From NCBI RefSeq assembly GCF_023277115.1, contig NZ_JALQCS010000001.1, positions 1,854,001 to 1,918,000 on the forward strand: a stretch of DNA of 64,000 nt, read 5' to 3'. Below, piece after piece: positions 45,098-54,940 of the stretch (position 1 is its first letter; the number at the start of each line of letters is the position of its first letter). A program made the translations under genes and the position numbers. This DNA comes from Acidithiobacillus acidisediminis. GTDB lineage: Bacteria > Pseudomonadota > Gammaproteobacteria > Acidithiobacillales > Acidithiobacillaceae. Under the pieces are notes generated by a model. It saw only the letters and a list, made by a program, of their open reading frames with translations. It ran no database searches and was not told where the DNA came from.

Positions 45098-46539
45098 CAG
45101 AGCTCCTTCAAGAGATGCAGTTGGTGCCCCACCCCCGGCCTTGCCACGGGAATGGGGTAATTGTCACTGAAACAGGCATCACAGAATCCCAGTTCGCGGC
45201 TCCCTACGGCCTCATAGAGGGCGTCGATACTCAGATAGCCCAGGCTGTCCGCCCCGATCATCTTGCAAATCTCTTCGATGCTATGCTGCGCGGCAATGAG
45301 CTGTGCTCGGTCCGGGGTATCGATCCCGTAGTAGCAAGGCCCGGTAGTGGGCGGCGAACTCGATAGAAAATGAATCTCCCGCGCCCCTGCAGCCCGCACC
45401 AAATGCACGATCTTGGCACTGGTCGTACCCCGCACGATCGAGTCGTCCACCAAAATCACCCGCTTACCCTTAAGGATCTCCGGCTGGGCGTTGAGTTTGA
45501 CCCGTACGCCAAAGTCCCGCCCGCGCTGTGCCGGCTGAATGAAGGTACGGCCGACATAATGGTTGCGGATCAGACCGAGCTCAAAGGGCAGACCCGAGGC
45601 CTCGGCATAACCCATAGCCGCCGCCACGCCGGAATCCGGGACTGGCACGACCATGTCGGCGTCGCGGGGATGCAATCGCGCCAACACCTTGCCAATCCGT
45701 TTGCGCGCCGAATAGACATGGATGCCATCGAGAACGCTGTCAGGACGCGCAAAATATAGGTACTCAAAGATACACATGCGCCGTGGTTTTTCCGGCAATG
45801 CCTGACGACTCTCGATACCAGTGTCAGAAATGATGACCATTTCGCCTGGCGCGACGTCGCGAACGAACTCCGCTCCCATGAGATCCAGAGCGCAGGTCTC
45901 GGAGGCGAGGACAAAGCCGCCAGAGTCAATCAGGCGCCCAAGCACCAACGGGCGAAAGCCCATCGGATCACGTACGCCAATCAAGCGGGTTTCCGTTAGG
46001 CAAACCAGGGAATAGGCGCCTGACACCTGTTCCAGCGCAGCCGCCAAGCGTTCTCCGGCATCGGTGCCCGACACCCGGGCGAGCAGATGCACAATAACTT
46101 CCGTATCCATGTCCGTATGGAAGATGGCACCATCCCGCTCCAGGCGCTGGCGCAGTTCCAGCGCATTGACGAGATTGCCATTGTGGCCCACGGCGAAGAA
46201 ACCATGTCGGTAATTAATGAACACCGGTTGAGTATTCTGCAACACGGAGCCACCAGCAGTAGAATAGCGGACGTGTCCGATCGCCTGCGTGCCCGGTAAC
46301 TTGCCTAATTCTTTACTGCCAAAGACATCCGCCACTCTGCCCATGCCGCGATGGCTGTGCAATCTGCCCTCTGCCGCCGCAACGATTCCTGCCGATTCTT
46401 GCCCACGATGCTGCAAGGCATAGAGACCCAAATAAGCAAGATTAGCGGCCTCGGGATGACCAAATATTCCCACCACGCCACATTCGTCATGGAAGTGATC
46501 ATCCTCAAGCACTGTGGTCTGGGCCAACGGTTTTTCCAC
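45097..46539 (-). CDS. purF: Amidophosphoribosyltransferase, Fe-S type
   Basis: A 480-residue PurF catalysing the first committed step of purine synthesis. The nucleophile is Cys20 in HDECGVVGIFGHPEAA, so a 19-residue propeptide must be removed. Cysteines in RMCIFEYLYFARPDS, GPCYYGIDTP and GFCDACFSDNYP fit the four ligands of the 4Fe-4S cluster of Bacillus-type enzymes, unlike the E. coli enzyme. The PRPP loop is VILVDDSIVRGTTS. The C-terminus is complete. Confidence 0.96.
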   Translation of the reverse strand: MEKPLAQTTVLEDDHFHDECGVVGIFGHPEAANLAYLGLYALQHRGQESAGIVAAAEGRLHSHRGMGRVADVFGSKELGKLPGTQAIGHVRYSTAGGSVLQNTQPVFINYRHGFFAVGHNGNLVNALELRQRLERDGAIFHTDMDTEVIVHLLARVSGTDAGERLAAALEQVSGAYSLVCLTETRLIGVRDPMGFRPLVLGRLIDSGGFVLASETCALDLMGAEFVRDVAPGEMVIISDTGIESRQALPEKPRRMCIFEYLYFARPDSVLDGIHVYSARKRIGKVLARLHPRDADMVVPVPDSGVAAAMGYAEASGLPFELGLIRNHYVGRTFIQPAQRGRDFGVRVKLNAQPEILKGKRVILVDDSIVRGTTSAKIVHLVRAAGAREIHFLSSSPPTTGPCYYGIDTPDRAQLIAAQHSIEEICKMIGADSLGYLSIDALYEAVGSRELGFCDACFSDNYPIPVARPGVGHQLHLLKEL

Positions 46540-47023
46540 GGGTTTGGTACTCCCAATAAGACACAGCTGGTGCGGTAACGGTCTGCGCCAGAGCCTCGAT
46601 ACGGGTCTGACCGAGCCAAGACTGTCGCCACCAGCCTGCGTGATTCAACTGAAAACTCTGCGCCAAAAGTATCACAAGTGCGACGATTGCGGCAGCGCGC
46701 AGCAAACCAAAAACGCCGCCGACCACCCGATCTGGAATTCCGAATCCAACCCGGTACAACATCCCGCGCAGCACAAAGGACAACACCGTGGCACTGGCAA
46801 GGATGAGAAAAAACAGACTGAAATCGGCCACGGGAAGCACCCATTCCGCCGGTAGGTGGCCGTCGAGATACGGCGCCAGAAAACTCTGTCCCCAACGCCA
46901 GGCAACGTAGACCCCCCCCACCCAGCCAACGACACCAAAAAACTCGCGAATCATCCCGCGCGCCACACCCCATAGAGCGCTCAGGAGAAAGACTGCGAGT
47001 ACGGCGACGTTCAACCAACTCAT
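46505..47023 (-). CDS. cvpA: CvpA family membrane protein
   Basis: A 172-residue protein with four membrane helices, starting MSWLNVAVLAVFLLSALWGVARGMIREFFG, the CvpA/colicin V production fold. It lies between folC and purF as in many proteobacteria. The start overlaps folC (ATGA) and its end overlaps purF by 35 bp. Confidence 0.9.
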   Translation of the reverse strand: MSWLNVAVLAVFLLSALWGVARGMIREFFGVVGWVGGVYVAWRWGQSFLAPYLDGHLPAEWVLPVADFSLFFLILASATVLSFVLRGMLYRVGFGIPDRVVGGVFGLLRAAAIVALVILLAQSFQLNHAGWWRQSWLGQTRIEALAQTVTAPAVSYWEYQTRGKTVGPDHSA

Positions 47024-48303
47024 GCTGTGTCTCGGAACCAGCTCGGTGGCAAAGCCGCAAGCACATGAAAGGAACCAAAGCACAGCAGTAGATCATCGCT
47101 GCCTAATTCCGCAGCCAAGCGATCCAGTTGCATGGGCAAATCGTGTATCGCAATCTCACCACTGACCTGATCCGCGGGCAGAACTTTTTTGAGGGTGGCG
47201 GGGGGAGCGGCACGGGGATTATCCGGCATAGCCAGCAGCCACCAAGCACTGATCCGCTCGCGCAAGGGACCCACACTGGCGGCGAGATCCTTGTCCGCCA
47301 TCATGCCCCAGCAGGCCACGACGCGCCCATCTTCGTGAGCAACGCGCGCAGCCAAGGCACGTGTCGCTTGCGGATTGTGCGCCACATCGACTATCAGCTC
47401 GGGTCCTTGTACTCCCCAGGGGCGCAGTCGCTGCCCTCGCCCAGGTAGCCAGGGCAAAAAAGTCCATTGTGTAGGCGCAGGCCAAGCCAGCGGAAATCGT
47501 TCGCGCAGGCAATGGAGCGCCGCCAACGCCAGGGCAAGATTGTTGCGCTGTGCCGCGCTGCTGATGACAGGGACTGGCGCTGGGAAGGCGTTGCCATTGC
47601 CTCGCCAATTGCCATCGGGCTCTAGATCGAAATCGCGCCCGAGCAGAAACAAAGGTGCCTCGAGTTGTTCGGCGGCCGCAAGAACGCTCTGGCAAGGCGC
47701 AGCGCGATCGCCATAGAATACCGGCCGCTGACGACGGATGATGCCTGCTTTTTCTGCACCGATATGTTCTCGATCTGGACCGAGAAGTGCTTGATGATCC
47801 AAATCGATAGAACTGATGATGGCGATGGTGGAATCCACGGCATTCACGGCATCCAGCCGCCCACCCAACCCCACCTCGAGAATGGCGATGTCTGGTTGTG
47901 CTTCCAGACACAACATCAGTGCAGCAAGAGTGCTTGCCTCAAAATAGGTCAGGGGGATCTCTTCTGCAACTGGCCCGAGGAGACGCAGTTTCTCCATCCA
48001 TGCCGTATCGCTGAACGGGTTGCCATCAAAGCGTAACCGTTCAGCGAAGGCCCAGATATGCGGACTGGTATAGGCAGCAGAATGGTGGCCGGCCTGTTGG
48101 AACAGCGCTTCCAGATAGGCAACGACGGAGCCCTTGCCGTTGGTCCCCGCTACGGTAATGACCGGAAACGGCAATTCCGCTGGAATATCGAGGCGCGTCA
48201 TTGCGGCCCGCACCCTCGCCAAACCCAGCTCGATACGCTGCGCAGGTCCAGCCAAGTGAAGCAGCAGAGATTCCGCGTCGGCCGCTTCGAGCTCGGAAAT
48301 CAT
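47020..48303 (-). CDS. folC: Folylpolyglutamate synthase / dihydrofolate synthase
   Basis: A 427-residue Mur-ligase-fold enzyme. Walker A is VAGTNGKGSVVAYLEALFQQAG; HSAAYTSPHIWAFAERLRFDG, TYFEASTLAALMLC and LEVGLGGRLDAVNAVD are FolC landmarks. It adds glutamate to folates and forms dihydrofolate from dihydropteroate. It stands between accD and cvpA. Confidence 0.95.
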   Translation of the reverse strand: MISELEAADAESLLLHLAGPAQRIELGLARVRAAMTRLDIPAELPFPVITVAGTNGKGSVVAYLEALFQQAGHHSAAYTSPHIWAFAERLRFDGNPFSDTAWMEKLRLLGPVAEEIPLTYFEASTLAALMLCLEAQPDIAILEVGLGGRLDAVNAVDSTIAIISSIDLDHQALLGPDREHIGAEKAGIIRRQRPVFYGDRAAPCQSVLAAAEQLEAPLFLLGRDFDLEPDGNWRGNGNAFPAPVPVISSAAQRNNLALALAALHCLRERFPLAWPAPTQWTFLPWLPGRGQRLRPWGVQGPELIVDVAHNPQATRALAARVAHEDGRVVACWGMMADKDLAASVGPLRERISAWWLLAMPDNPRAAPPATLKKVLPADQVSGEIAIHDLPMQLDRLAAELGSDDLLLCFGSFHVLAALPPSWFRDTA

Positions 48304-48310
48304 GCGTCCG

Positions 48311-49192
48311 TCAGCTGGCGCGCTCAGCCTGCATCAGGATACCGATTTGGCAAGCGATGCGGGAACGGAGCTGGCGGCGATCCACAATCTGGTCAATAGC
48401 ACCATGTTCAAGCAGATATTCCGAACGCTGAAATCCCTCCGGGAGTTTTTCGCGAATGGTTTGCTCGATCACCCGCGGCCCGGCAAAGCCAATCAGGGCA
48501 TTGGGCTCGGCAATCAGAATGTCGCCGAGGGTGGCCAGGCTGGCGGAGACACCCCCCATGGTCGGGTCGGTCAGCACCGAAATATAGGGAACCCGCGCCT
48601 TGGCTAGGCGCTCGATTGCGGCTGCGGTCTTTGCCATCTGCAAGAGCGAAAGCAAACCCTCCTGCATACGTGCGCCACCGCTGGCGCTGAAACAGACCAA
48701 GGGGCAGCGCTCGACCAGGGCGGTCTCTGCGGCCTTCACAAAGCGCGCCCCTACCACGGAGCCCATACTACCGCCCATGAACTCAAAGGCAAAAGCGGCG
48801 GCGACCACCGGCTGCCCCTGCAGCAGGCCACGCATGGCTACCAGGGCATCTTTCTCGCCGGATTTACTCTGCGCCTCTTGAATTCGCTCCTTATAGCGTT
48901 TCTGATCCTTGAAGCGCAGCGGGTCTACGGGGAGTAAATCCGCGCCAAGCTCCAAACGTGGTTCGGGATCTAGGAAGTAGTCAAGGCGTTGCCGCACCGT
49001 CAGGCGGTGATGATGGCCACAATGCGGGCAGACCTGCAGATTTTCCTCCAACTCGGTGCGGTACAGCACGACCTGGCAGGTAGGACATTTGGACCACAAT
49101 CCCTCTGGCACCGAGCGCTTATTCTCCGCCGGTTCCGCTTCGGCAACTTTCTTATTGATCTTGGGCGGCAAAACCCGGCTGAACCAATTCAT
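48311..49192 (-). CDS. accD: Acetyl-CoA carboxylase carboxyltransferase beta subunit
   Basis: A 293-residue AccD, half of the carboxyltransferase that makes malonyl-CoA. The N-terminal zinc ribbon is seen as [29 protein letters not shown]; the crotonase-fold core has [26 protein letters not shown] and [22 protein letters not shown] overlaps the trpA stop (ATGA). Confidence 0.97.
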   Translation of the reverse strand: MNWFSRVLPPKINKKVAEAEPAENKRSVPEGLWSKCPTCQVVLYRTELEENLQVCPHCGHHHRLTVRQRLDYFLDPEPRLELGADLLPVDPLRFKDQKRYKERIQEAQSKSGEKDALVAMRGLLQGQPVVAAAFAFEFMGGSMGSVVGARFVKAAETALVERCPLVCFSASGGARMQEGLLSLLQMAKTAAAIERLAKARVPYISVLTDPTMGGVSASLATLGDILIAEPNALIGFAGPRVIEQTIREKLPEGFQRSEYLLEHGAIDQIVDRRQLRSRIACQIGILMQAERAS

Positions 49193-50001
49193 ACCTTTCG
49201 CTCCGCATAGAGGGCTTTACGAATCGGCACGAGAAACTCCATCACTAGGCGCTCTGCATCCGCATCATCCGTCGCCTGCTGCAAGCGCTGCACCAAGGCC
49301 GAGCCAATTACCACTGCGTCTGCGCCCTTTCCCAGTCGCTGTGCCGTAGTCGCATCACGAATCCCAAAACCGATCGCAACCGGCATGGCCAGTTCCTGCC
49401 GCAGTTGCGCTACCCGCGCGAGCACGGCGTCCCAATCTTGCTGCTGCGCCCCCGTAATACCGCGCAGAGAGACATAGTAGACAAAGCCAGACCCCAAGCG
49501 TTTGACGGCTGCTACCCGCTGCGACCCACTAGTTGGCGCCAACAGAAAAATGGGATCGACCCCTGCCGCGCGCAGCTGCGCACTGCCCTCTTCTGCTTCC
49601 TCCGGCGTCATGTCCACCAGAATGACACCATCCACCCCAACGTCTGCAGCTTCCTGGGCAAAGCGCTGCATCCCCAGCGTCTCGACCGGGTTCAGATACC
49701 CCATGAGGATGATCGGCGTCGTGTCATTCTGTTGGCGGAATTCCCGCACCCACTGCAGCACGTGCAGCAGCGACACACCACGCCGCAGCGCCCGCTCACT
49801 GGAGCCCTGAATCACGGCGCCATCCGCCATCGGATCGGAAAAAGGCACACCCAACTCGATCGCGTCGGCACCAGCCCTTACCATGGCATGTAACAAGGAA
49901 ACCACACCACTGGTACTGGGGTCGCCTGCGGTAATGAAGGGTATCAAGGCACTGCGCTTTGTCTCGTGGAGAGCAGCGAACAACCCTGTCAGACGACTCA
50001 T
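49189..50001 (-). CDS. trpA: Tryptophan synthase alpha subunit
   Basis: A 270-residue TIM barrel cleaving indole-3-glycerol phosphate. [33 protein letters not shown] (catalytic Glu) and [13 protein letters not shown] (catalytic Asp) are the family signatures. Overlaps trpB upstream and accD downstream by 4 bp each. Confidence 0.97.
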   Translation of the reverse strand: MSRLTGLFAALHETKRSALIPFITAGDPSTSGVVSLLHAMVRAGADAIELGVPFSDPMADGAVIQGSSERALRRGVSLLHVLQWVREFRQQNDTTPIILMGYLNPVETLGMQRFAQEAADVGVDGVILVDMTPEEAEEGSAQLRAAGVDPIFLLAPTSGSQRVAAVKRLGSGFVYYVSLRGITGAQQQDWDAVLARVAQLRQELAMPVAIGFGIRDATTAQRLGKGADAVVIGSALVQRLQQATDDADAERLVMEFLVPIRKALYAERKV

Positions 50002-51197
50002 AGATGGATCCCTTCCAGCGCCGCAACCGTATGAATATCTTTGTCTCCCCGCCCGGAGAGATTGACGATGATACTTTGCTCGGGGCGCATGGTGGGAGCG
50101 AGTTGAAAGGCATAGGCCAGAGCATGAGAGGTTTCCAAGGCGGGAATGATGCCCTCGACTCGACTGAGGCGATGAAAGGCGGCCAGCGCCTCGTCATCCG
50201 TGACCGCCACATATTCGGCCCGCCCCGTATCCTTGAGATAGGCATGTTCGGGCCCCACACCGGGGTAGTCGAGACCGGCAGAAATGGAATGGGTGGCCTC
50301 GATCTGGCCATTTTCATCCGCCATCAGATAGGTACGGTTACCGTGCAGCACACCCGGTCGCCCGACACTAAGTGGCGCTGCATGCTGACCCGTGTTCAAA
50401 CCAAGCCCTGCAGCCTCCACGCCCACCAGACGCACCGCGCCATCATCAATAAACGGGTAAAACAAACCCAGAGCGTTGCTCCCGCCGCCAACACAAGCGA
50501 TGCAAGCATCGGGTAAACGGCCCGTAAGCTCCAAGCACTGGGCGCGCGCCTCATCGCCGATCACACGATGGAAGTTGCGCACCATCTGCGGATAAGGATG
50601 GGGCCCCGCTACCGTACCGATGATGTAGAAGGTATCTTCCACATTACTGACCCAATCGCGCAAGGCTTCATTGAGGGCGTCCTTGAGGGTACGCGAACCA
50701 CTGCGGACGGGCTCCACCGTAGCCCCAAGCAGCCGCATACGATAGACATTGCTCGACTGACGCTGGATATCTTCCTCGCCCATGTACACGACACAGTCCA
50801 TGCCATAGCGCGTCGCGACGGTCGCGGTGGCGACGCCGTGCTGCCCCGCCCCTGTTTCCGCAATCAGCCGTCGCTTTCCCATGCGCTTTGCCAGCAACGC
50901 CTGACCCACGGCGTTATTGATCTTGTGCGCACCGGTGTGATTGAGATCTTCGCGTTTCAGATAGATTTGTGCCCCACCCAGTTCAGACGACAAACGTTGG
51001 GCGTGATAGAGCGGGTTCGGTCGGCCAACGAACTGCCGCAATTCGCTGTGTAGCTCCGCCTGAAACTCGGGATCCTTCTGGGCTGCAGCATAGGCCTGCT
51101 GCAATTCATCCAGAGCGGGAATCAAGGTCTCAGCAACGAAGCGACCGCCGTAAACCCCAAAGTGCCCTCGTTCATCGGGTTGTTGATAGATCCCCAT
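49998..51197 (-). CDS. trpB: Tryptophan synthase beta subunit
   Basis: A 399-residue PLP enzyme. [20 protein letters not shown] carries the PLP lysine; [12 protein letters not shown] and [14 protein letters not shown] are the substrate and phosphate loops. It forms the alpha-beta channel complex with TrpA. It starts 3 bp after the trpF stop. Confidence 0.98.
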   Translation of the reverse strand: MGIYQQPDERGHFGVYGGRFVAETLIPALDELQQAYAAAQKDPEFQAELHSELRQFVGRPNPLYHAQRLSSELGGAQIYLKREDLNHTGAHKINNAVGQALLAKRMGKRRLIAETGAGQHGVATATVATRYGMDCVVYMGEEDIQRQSSNVYRMRLLGATVEPVRSGSRTLKDALNEALRDWVSNVEDTFYIIGTVAGPHPYPQMVRNFHRVIGDEARAQCLELTGRLPDACIACVGGGSNALGLFYPFIDDGAVRLVGVEAAGLGLNTGQHAAPLSVGRPGVLHGNRTYLMADENGQIEATHSISAGLDYPGVGPEHAYLKDTGRAEYVAVTDDEALAAFHRLSRVEGIIPALETSHALAYAFQLAPTMRPEQSIIVNLSGRGDKDIHTVAALEGIHL

Positions 51198-51200
51198 CCC

Positions 51201-51824
51201 CTATGCCTCTCCTACCCCACGGGCCTGTGCAATGAAGTGTTCTATTTTGCCACGATCCTTGCGCCCTGGCGAAATCTCCACGCCGCTACTGACATCCACC
51301 GCATAAGGATGAGCGACGGCCACCGCCGTCGCGACAGTATCCGGTCGCAGGCCACCCGCGAGAATCAAAGGCATGTCAAGATCTTGCGGCAAATGCCACC
51401 AGGAAAAGCTCTGGCCCGAGCCGCCATAGACCCGGTCATCGCGCTTATCCAAGAGGAGCCCCTGCGCCGTGGCATAGCGATCACGCCAAGGACGCAAATC
51501 GCACTCTCCGTTTACCCGCACGACCTTGAGATAAGGGCGGTGGAACCGCTTACAAAAATCCTCGGGTTCATCTCCATGAAATTGCAGGAGATCCAGGGCA
51601 CAGGATCGCAGTATCCCTTCCACCCAGGATGCCTCGGGATTGACGAAAAGCCCCACCCGAGTGACAAAGGGAGGCAACGCGGCAAGGATCTGCTGCGCTG
51701 TTTCTGCAGGCACATTGCGCGGACTGGGCGAGTAGAATACCAAACCAATCGCATCTGCGCCGGCGGTTGCAGCCGCCAGAGCATCTGTCACCGAGGTAAT
51801 GCCGCAGATCTTTACCCTTAGCAC
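51201..51824 (-). CDS. trpF: Phosphoribosylanthranilate isomerase
   Basis: A 207-residue TrpF barrel. I start it at a GTG preceded by GGAGAGG, giving VLRVKICGITSVTDALAAATAGADAIGLVFY, the standard N-terminus with the catalytic Cys (KICGIT); the frame is open further upstream but that part overlaps truA. DLLQFHGDE and PLILAGGL are further landmarks. The order trpF-trpB-trpA-accD is typical of gamma-type genomes. Confidence 0.95.
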   Translation of the reverse strand: MLRVKICGITSVTDALAAATAGADAIGLVFYSPSPRNVPAETAQQILAALPPFVTRVGLFVNPEASWVEGILRSCALDLLQFHGDEPEDFCKRFHRPYLKVVRVNGECDLRPWRDRYATAQGLLLDKRDDRVYGGSGQSFSWWHLPQDLDMPLILAGGLRPDTVATAVAVAHPYAVDVSSGVEISPGRKDRGKIEHFIAQARGVGEA

Positions 51825-51855
51825 GAATTTCCTCTCCAAAATCCCCGCAGGATCG

Positions 51856-52644
51856 TCATGGAAACATACCAGAGCAACTGGGGATTGGGTAATTGCTGGG
51901 ATAGGAAACGGAATAAAAATACAGCCCATCTGGCGGTGCCGTAGTACCGGCAAGGCGTCGATCACGACTGGTCAAGACCTCCCCTACCCACTCTGGCGAA
52001 CGCTCCCCTCGCCCAACGAAGAGTAACGTACCCATCAGATTGCGGACCATGTGGTGCAAAAATGCATTGGCCTCTACGGTGACAATCAGGAGATCACCGC
52101 GACGCTCAATGTCCAATCGCCGCAACGTACGCACCGGACTCTTTGCCTGGCAAGCCGCGGCACGAAAAGCAGAAAAATCATGGGTGCCCAGTAACAGCTG
52201 CGCAGCATCTTGCATACGTTGTTCATCAAGAGTCTGCGGTATCCAGGTTGCCCGACCGGCTGCCAACGCGGGGCGTTCGGCTCGATTGACAATCAGGTAA
52301 CGATAGCTACGACCGGTAGCCGAGAATCGAGCATGAAAATCCGCTGGGACGGGCCTCGCCCACCGGACACTGATCGCGCGCGGAAGAAAGCGGTTGGTGC
52401 CACGCACCCAAGCAAGCGCCGATCGAACAACGGGTGTATCGAAATGCGCCACCTGGCAAAGCGCGTGCACACCGGCATCGGTGCGCCCTGCCACGGTTAG
52501 GCGGATGGGTCGATCGGCTACCGCCGCCAAGGCATCTTCTAAGGCACCTTGGATAGTGGGAGGCCCATCTTGCAGCTGCCAACCGCAAAAATGGGCCCCA
52601 TCATACTCGACGCCAAGGGCCCAGCGTTGTTCTTCAGAGCCCAT
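51856..52644 (-). CDS. truA: tRNA pseudouridine(38-40) synthase
   Basis: A 262-residue TruA with the catalytic Asp56 in VAGRTDAGVHALCQVAHF, and GVEYDGAHFCGWQ at the start and AFRAAACQAKSPVRTL and FLHHMVRNLMGTLL later. It modifies the anticodon stem-loop of many tRNAs. It lies between fimV and trpF. Confidence 0.96.
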   Translation of the reverse strand: MGSEEQRWALGVEYDGAHFCGWQLQDGPPTIQGALEDALAAVADRPIRLTVAGRTDAGVHALCQVAHFDTPVVRSALAWVRGTNRFLPRAISVRWARPVPADFHARFSATGRSYRYLIVNRAERPALAAGRATWIPQTLDEQRMQDAAQLLLGTHDFSAFRAAACQAKSPVRTLRRLDIERRGDLLIVTVEANAFLHHMVRNLMGTLLFVGRGERSPEWVGEVLTSRDRRLAGTTAPPDGLYFYSVSYPSNYPIPSCSGMFP

Positions 52645-52658
52645 CTGCGTTGTTTAGC

Positions 52659-54872
52659 TCACAGGCCGGCGACCAGCTTTTCCGCCTCGCTCTGCTGCTC
52701 GGGATTACCGTCGCGCCGAATTTCCTCCAGCAATTCCCGCGCCGCGTCGCCATCACCCATCTCGACATAGGCCTTGGCCAGGTCGAGCTTCGTACCGATG
52801 GCGTCCCAATCCGCAGCGGTGGCAAGAGTTGCGGCTGCGGGTACTGCAACGCCAAGTTCCGTCTCCATCCGGTGCTCTGCAGGCGCCGTCTCCGCCATGG
52901 ATGCAGGCTCCTCACTGGCGAGACTCAATCCCGGCTCTGATCCTTCATCCAGAGCGCGGAACTGCTCATTCACGTCCTCCAGCATCTTGCGATGGGCATC
53001 CGTCCAAGCGGGTTCTTCTTCACTCTGAACCGGCTCCTCCTGATGTCCCCAGGAGCCAAAATCGAAATCCAGTTTTTCCGGCTCAACCTCTTGTTCGTCG
53101 GCTTCCGAGGCGGCCTCTGGCACTGTCACTGCTGGGCTTTCTGCCGTCGAACTGCTTTCAGGCACCGCCGTTTCTTCCAAGAATAAGGCATTACTGGGGA
53201 ATAGTTCGCGCCCCTTGCCCGCAATTTCTTGCCACTCGGCATTGTTTGGACCGAAGCGACTACGCATCCGTTCGGCCAGATCCAGAAAATCACCGCGCCG
53301 ATCCGCATCTGCATACAGACCCAACAGACGAACATAAACTTCGCGCCGTCGCGGATTGACCTCCAACGCCTCTTGCAAGACATTCATGGCCTGTTCCGTC
53401 TTGCCATACGTCTGGTAGAGGTCGGCCTGCTCTAGGGGATCGACTTCAAAACTATCGCGATCATCGTCCTCATCAACATCCGCCGCAGCTGCCACTGGGG
53501 TAGAGCCGATGCCTGATGCCACAGCAGGTGAACTGACGATTGCTGGCTCCGATACGTCAGCATCCGCCACGGGCTTGGGCGTGATTGTTGGTTCCATTGC
53601 GGGAACGGGGATGGGCGTCGCTATGGGCGCCGGAGCTGGAGCCGGGGCAGGCGCCCGGGCCGCAGTTCCGAGAGTCGTGAGCTTGGAGGAGATTTCTCTT
53701 TGCCGGGCCGCAGCCTGCTCCTGACGCCGATACATCCACACGAAGAGCAGAAGTAGCAGCAGATTCCCGCCCAGAGATACCCACAGCAGCGGCGGAAAGC
53801 TTGTCGAACCCGTATCTCGCGACATCTTGGCAATTTGCATCGCCTGCGACGCCAATTGTTGCTGCGCCACGGAGAGACGTGCCTCTACCCCCTGCAAGGT
53901 ATGTTGCAGATTATCGATTTTTGCCTGGTCCGCAGGGGCGACTACCGGCGCAGCGCTCACGGCTGGCGTCACGGCAGAGGTAGCGACAGCCGTCTTTGCC
54001 GCAGAAACGGCTGGTGCACTGGTCAAGCTCAATGCCGTTGCAACACCACTGGGGCTCGCCGGAGACGGAGCTGAAGGTGCCGAGCTTGCCGATGCGGTCG
54101 CCGGCGTCGGCGCCGCTGTGCTTGCAGTCGCCGCCCCGGTCTGTTCCTTCCGATGCAGGAGTGTCGCCGCCTGCATGGGGCTCAATGCCTCTACCTCGCG
54201 AATGCCCGGGACTCGCAGTACCACACCGGCGAGGAGCCTGGATGGGTCGCCTTGCAGAAAGGCGGCAGGATTGGCCTTGAACAGCGCCGCCATGGCCTGT
54301 TGCTGGCTAAGCCGGGGATTCTGGTTGAGTTGTTGAGCGATTTGATACAGCGAGGCACCGGCAGGCACGGGGCCGTAGTGTGCCCGATTGGTCCAGCCAT
54401 TACTGCTAGGTGCTGGTGCCTGAGGCATTTGGGCATTGCTCGCGACCGCCGCAGGCGTTGCCAGCGCCGTTCTCTTCGGCACGTTGTAGGCGCCGGGATA
54501 GGCCTGATATTCCCGCACCATCTGTCCGCCGGCCCAATCCAATTGCACCAGAAATGGGGTAGCGCCTGGGGCAAGCGGCGTCGAACTGCTGATCAGAATG
54601 GCTGGATTATCCCCAGGGCGAACAGAGAACTGCCAGTTCTGTGTTGCCTGCGCCACGGGCAGATGAATCATTGCGTAAGCGGAAGGATCTGCCAGTTGCG
54701 CTTCCAGCCCTGCCAGTTGCTTCGGATGCGCACTGTGAATCGGGATTTCTGCCTGGAAGGGCTCCCCTGGACCAGAAAGGACTACGAGATTTCCCAGACC
54801 AATGGCCTGCGCCACACCTGGCAGCACCAGCCCCAAGGAAAGCAGTGTCTGCACCCAGTCTTTTCTATTCAT
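52659..54872 (-). CDS. fimV: FimV/HubP-like peptidoglycan-binding polar protein
   Basis: A 737-residue protein with a signal peptide (MNRKDWVQTLLSLGLVLPGVAQA), a FimV N-terminal domain (GLGNLVVLSGPGEPFQAEIPI), a LysM-like segment (VPAGASLYQIAQQLNQNPRLSQQQAMAALFKAN), an Ala/Pro-rich linker, one membrane helix (LLWVSLGGNLLLLLLFVWMY, about 360-380), then an acidic cytoplasmic part with a TPR-like block (YQTYGKTEQAMNVLQEALEVNPRRREVYVRLLGLYADA) and a FimV C-terminal motif (TKLDLAKAYVEMGDGDAARELLEEI). FimV organises the cell pole and type IV pili or twitching. The GGGGAGAAGG site sets the start at 54872. Confidence 0.9.
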   Translation of the reverse strand: MNRKDWVQTLLSLGLVLPGVAQAIGLGNLVVLSGPGEPFQAEIPIHSAHPKQLAGLEAQLADPSAYAMIHLPVAQATQNWQFSVRPGDNPAILISSSTPLAPGATPFLVQLDWAGGQMVREYQAYPGAYNVPKRTALATPAAVASNAQMPQAPAPSSNGWTNRAHYGPVPAGASLYQIAQQLNQNPRLSQQQAMAALFKANPAAFLQGDPSRLLAGVVLRVPGIREVEALSPMQAATLLHRKEQTGAATASTAAPTPATASASSAPSAPSPASPSGVATALSLTSAPAVSAAKTAVATSAVTPAVSAAPVVAPADQAKIDNLQHTLQGVEARLSVAQQQLASQAMQIAKMSRDTGSTSFPPLLWVSLGGNLLLLLLFVWMYRRQEQAAARQREISSKLTTLGTAARAPAPAPAPAPIATPIPVPAMEPTITPKPVADADVSEPAIVSSPAVASGIGSTPVAAAADVDEDDDRDSFEVDPLEQADLYQTYGKTEQAMNVLQEALEVNPRRREVYVRLLGLYADADRRGDFLDLAERMRSRFGPNNAEWQEIAGKGRELFPSNALFLEETAVPESSSTAESPAVTVPEAASEADEQEVEPEKLDFDFGSWGHQEEPVQSEEEPAWTDAHRKMLEDVNEQFRALDEGSEPGLSLASEEPASMAETAPAEHRMETELGVAVPAAATLATAADWDAIGTKLDLAKAYVEMGDGDAARELLEEIRRDGNPEQQSEAEKLVAGL

Positions 54873-54940
54873 CCTTCTCCCCTTCCGGCAATGAGCAAGA
54901 TTGCAGATGACAGCAATGCTGCCAAACAATCTTCACGGCC

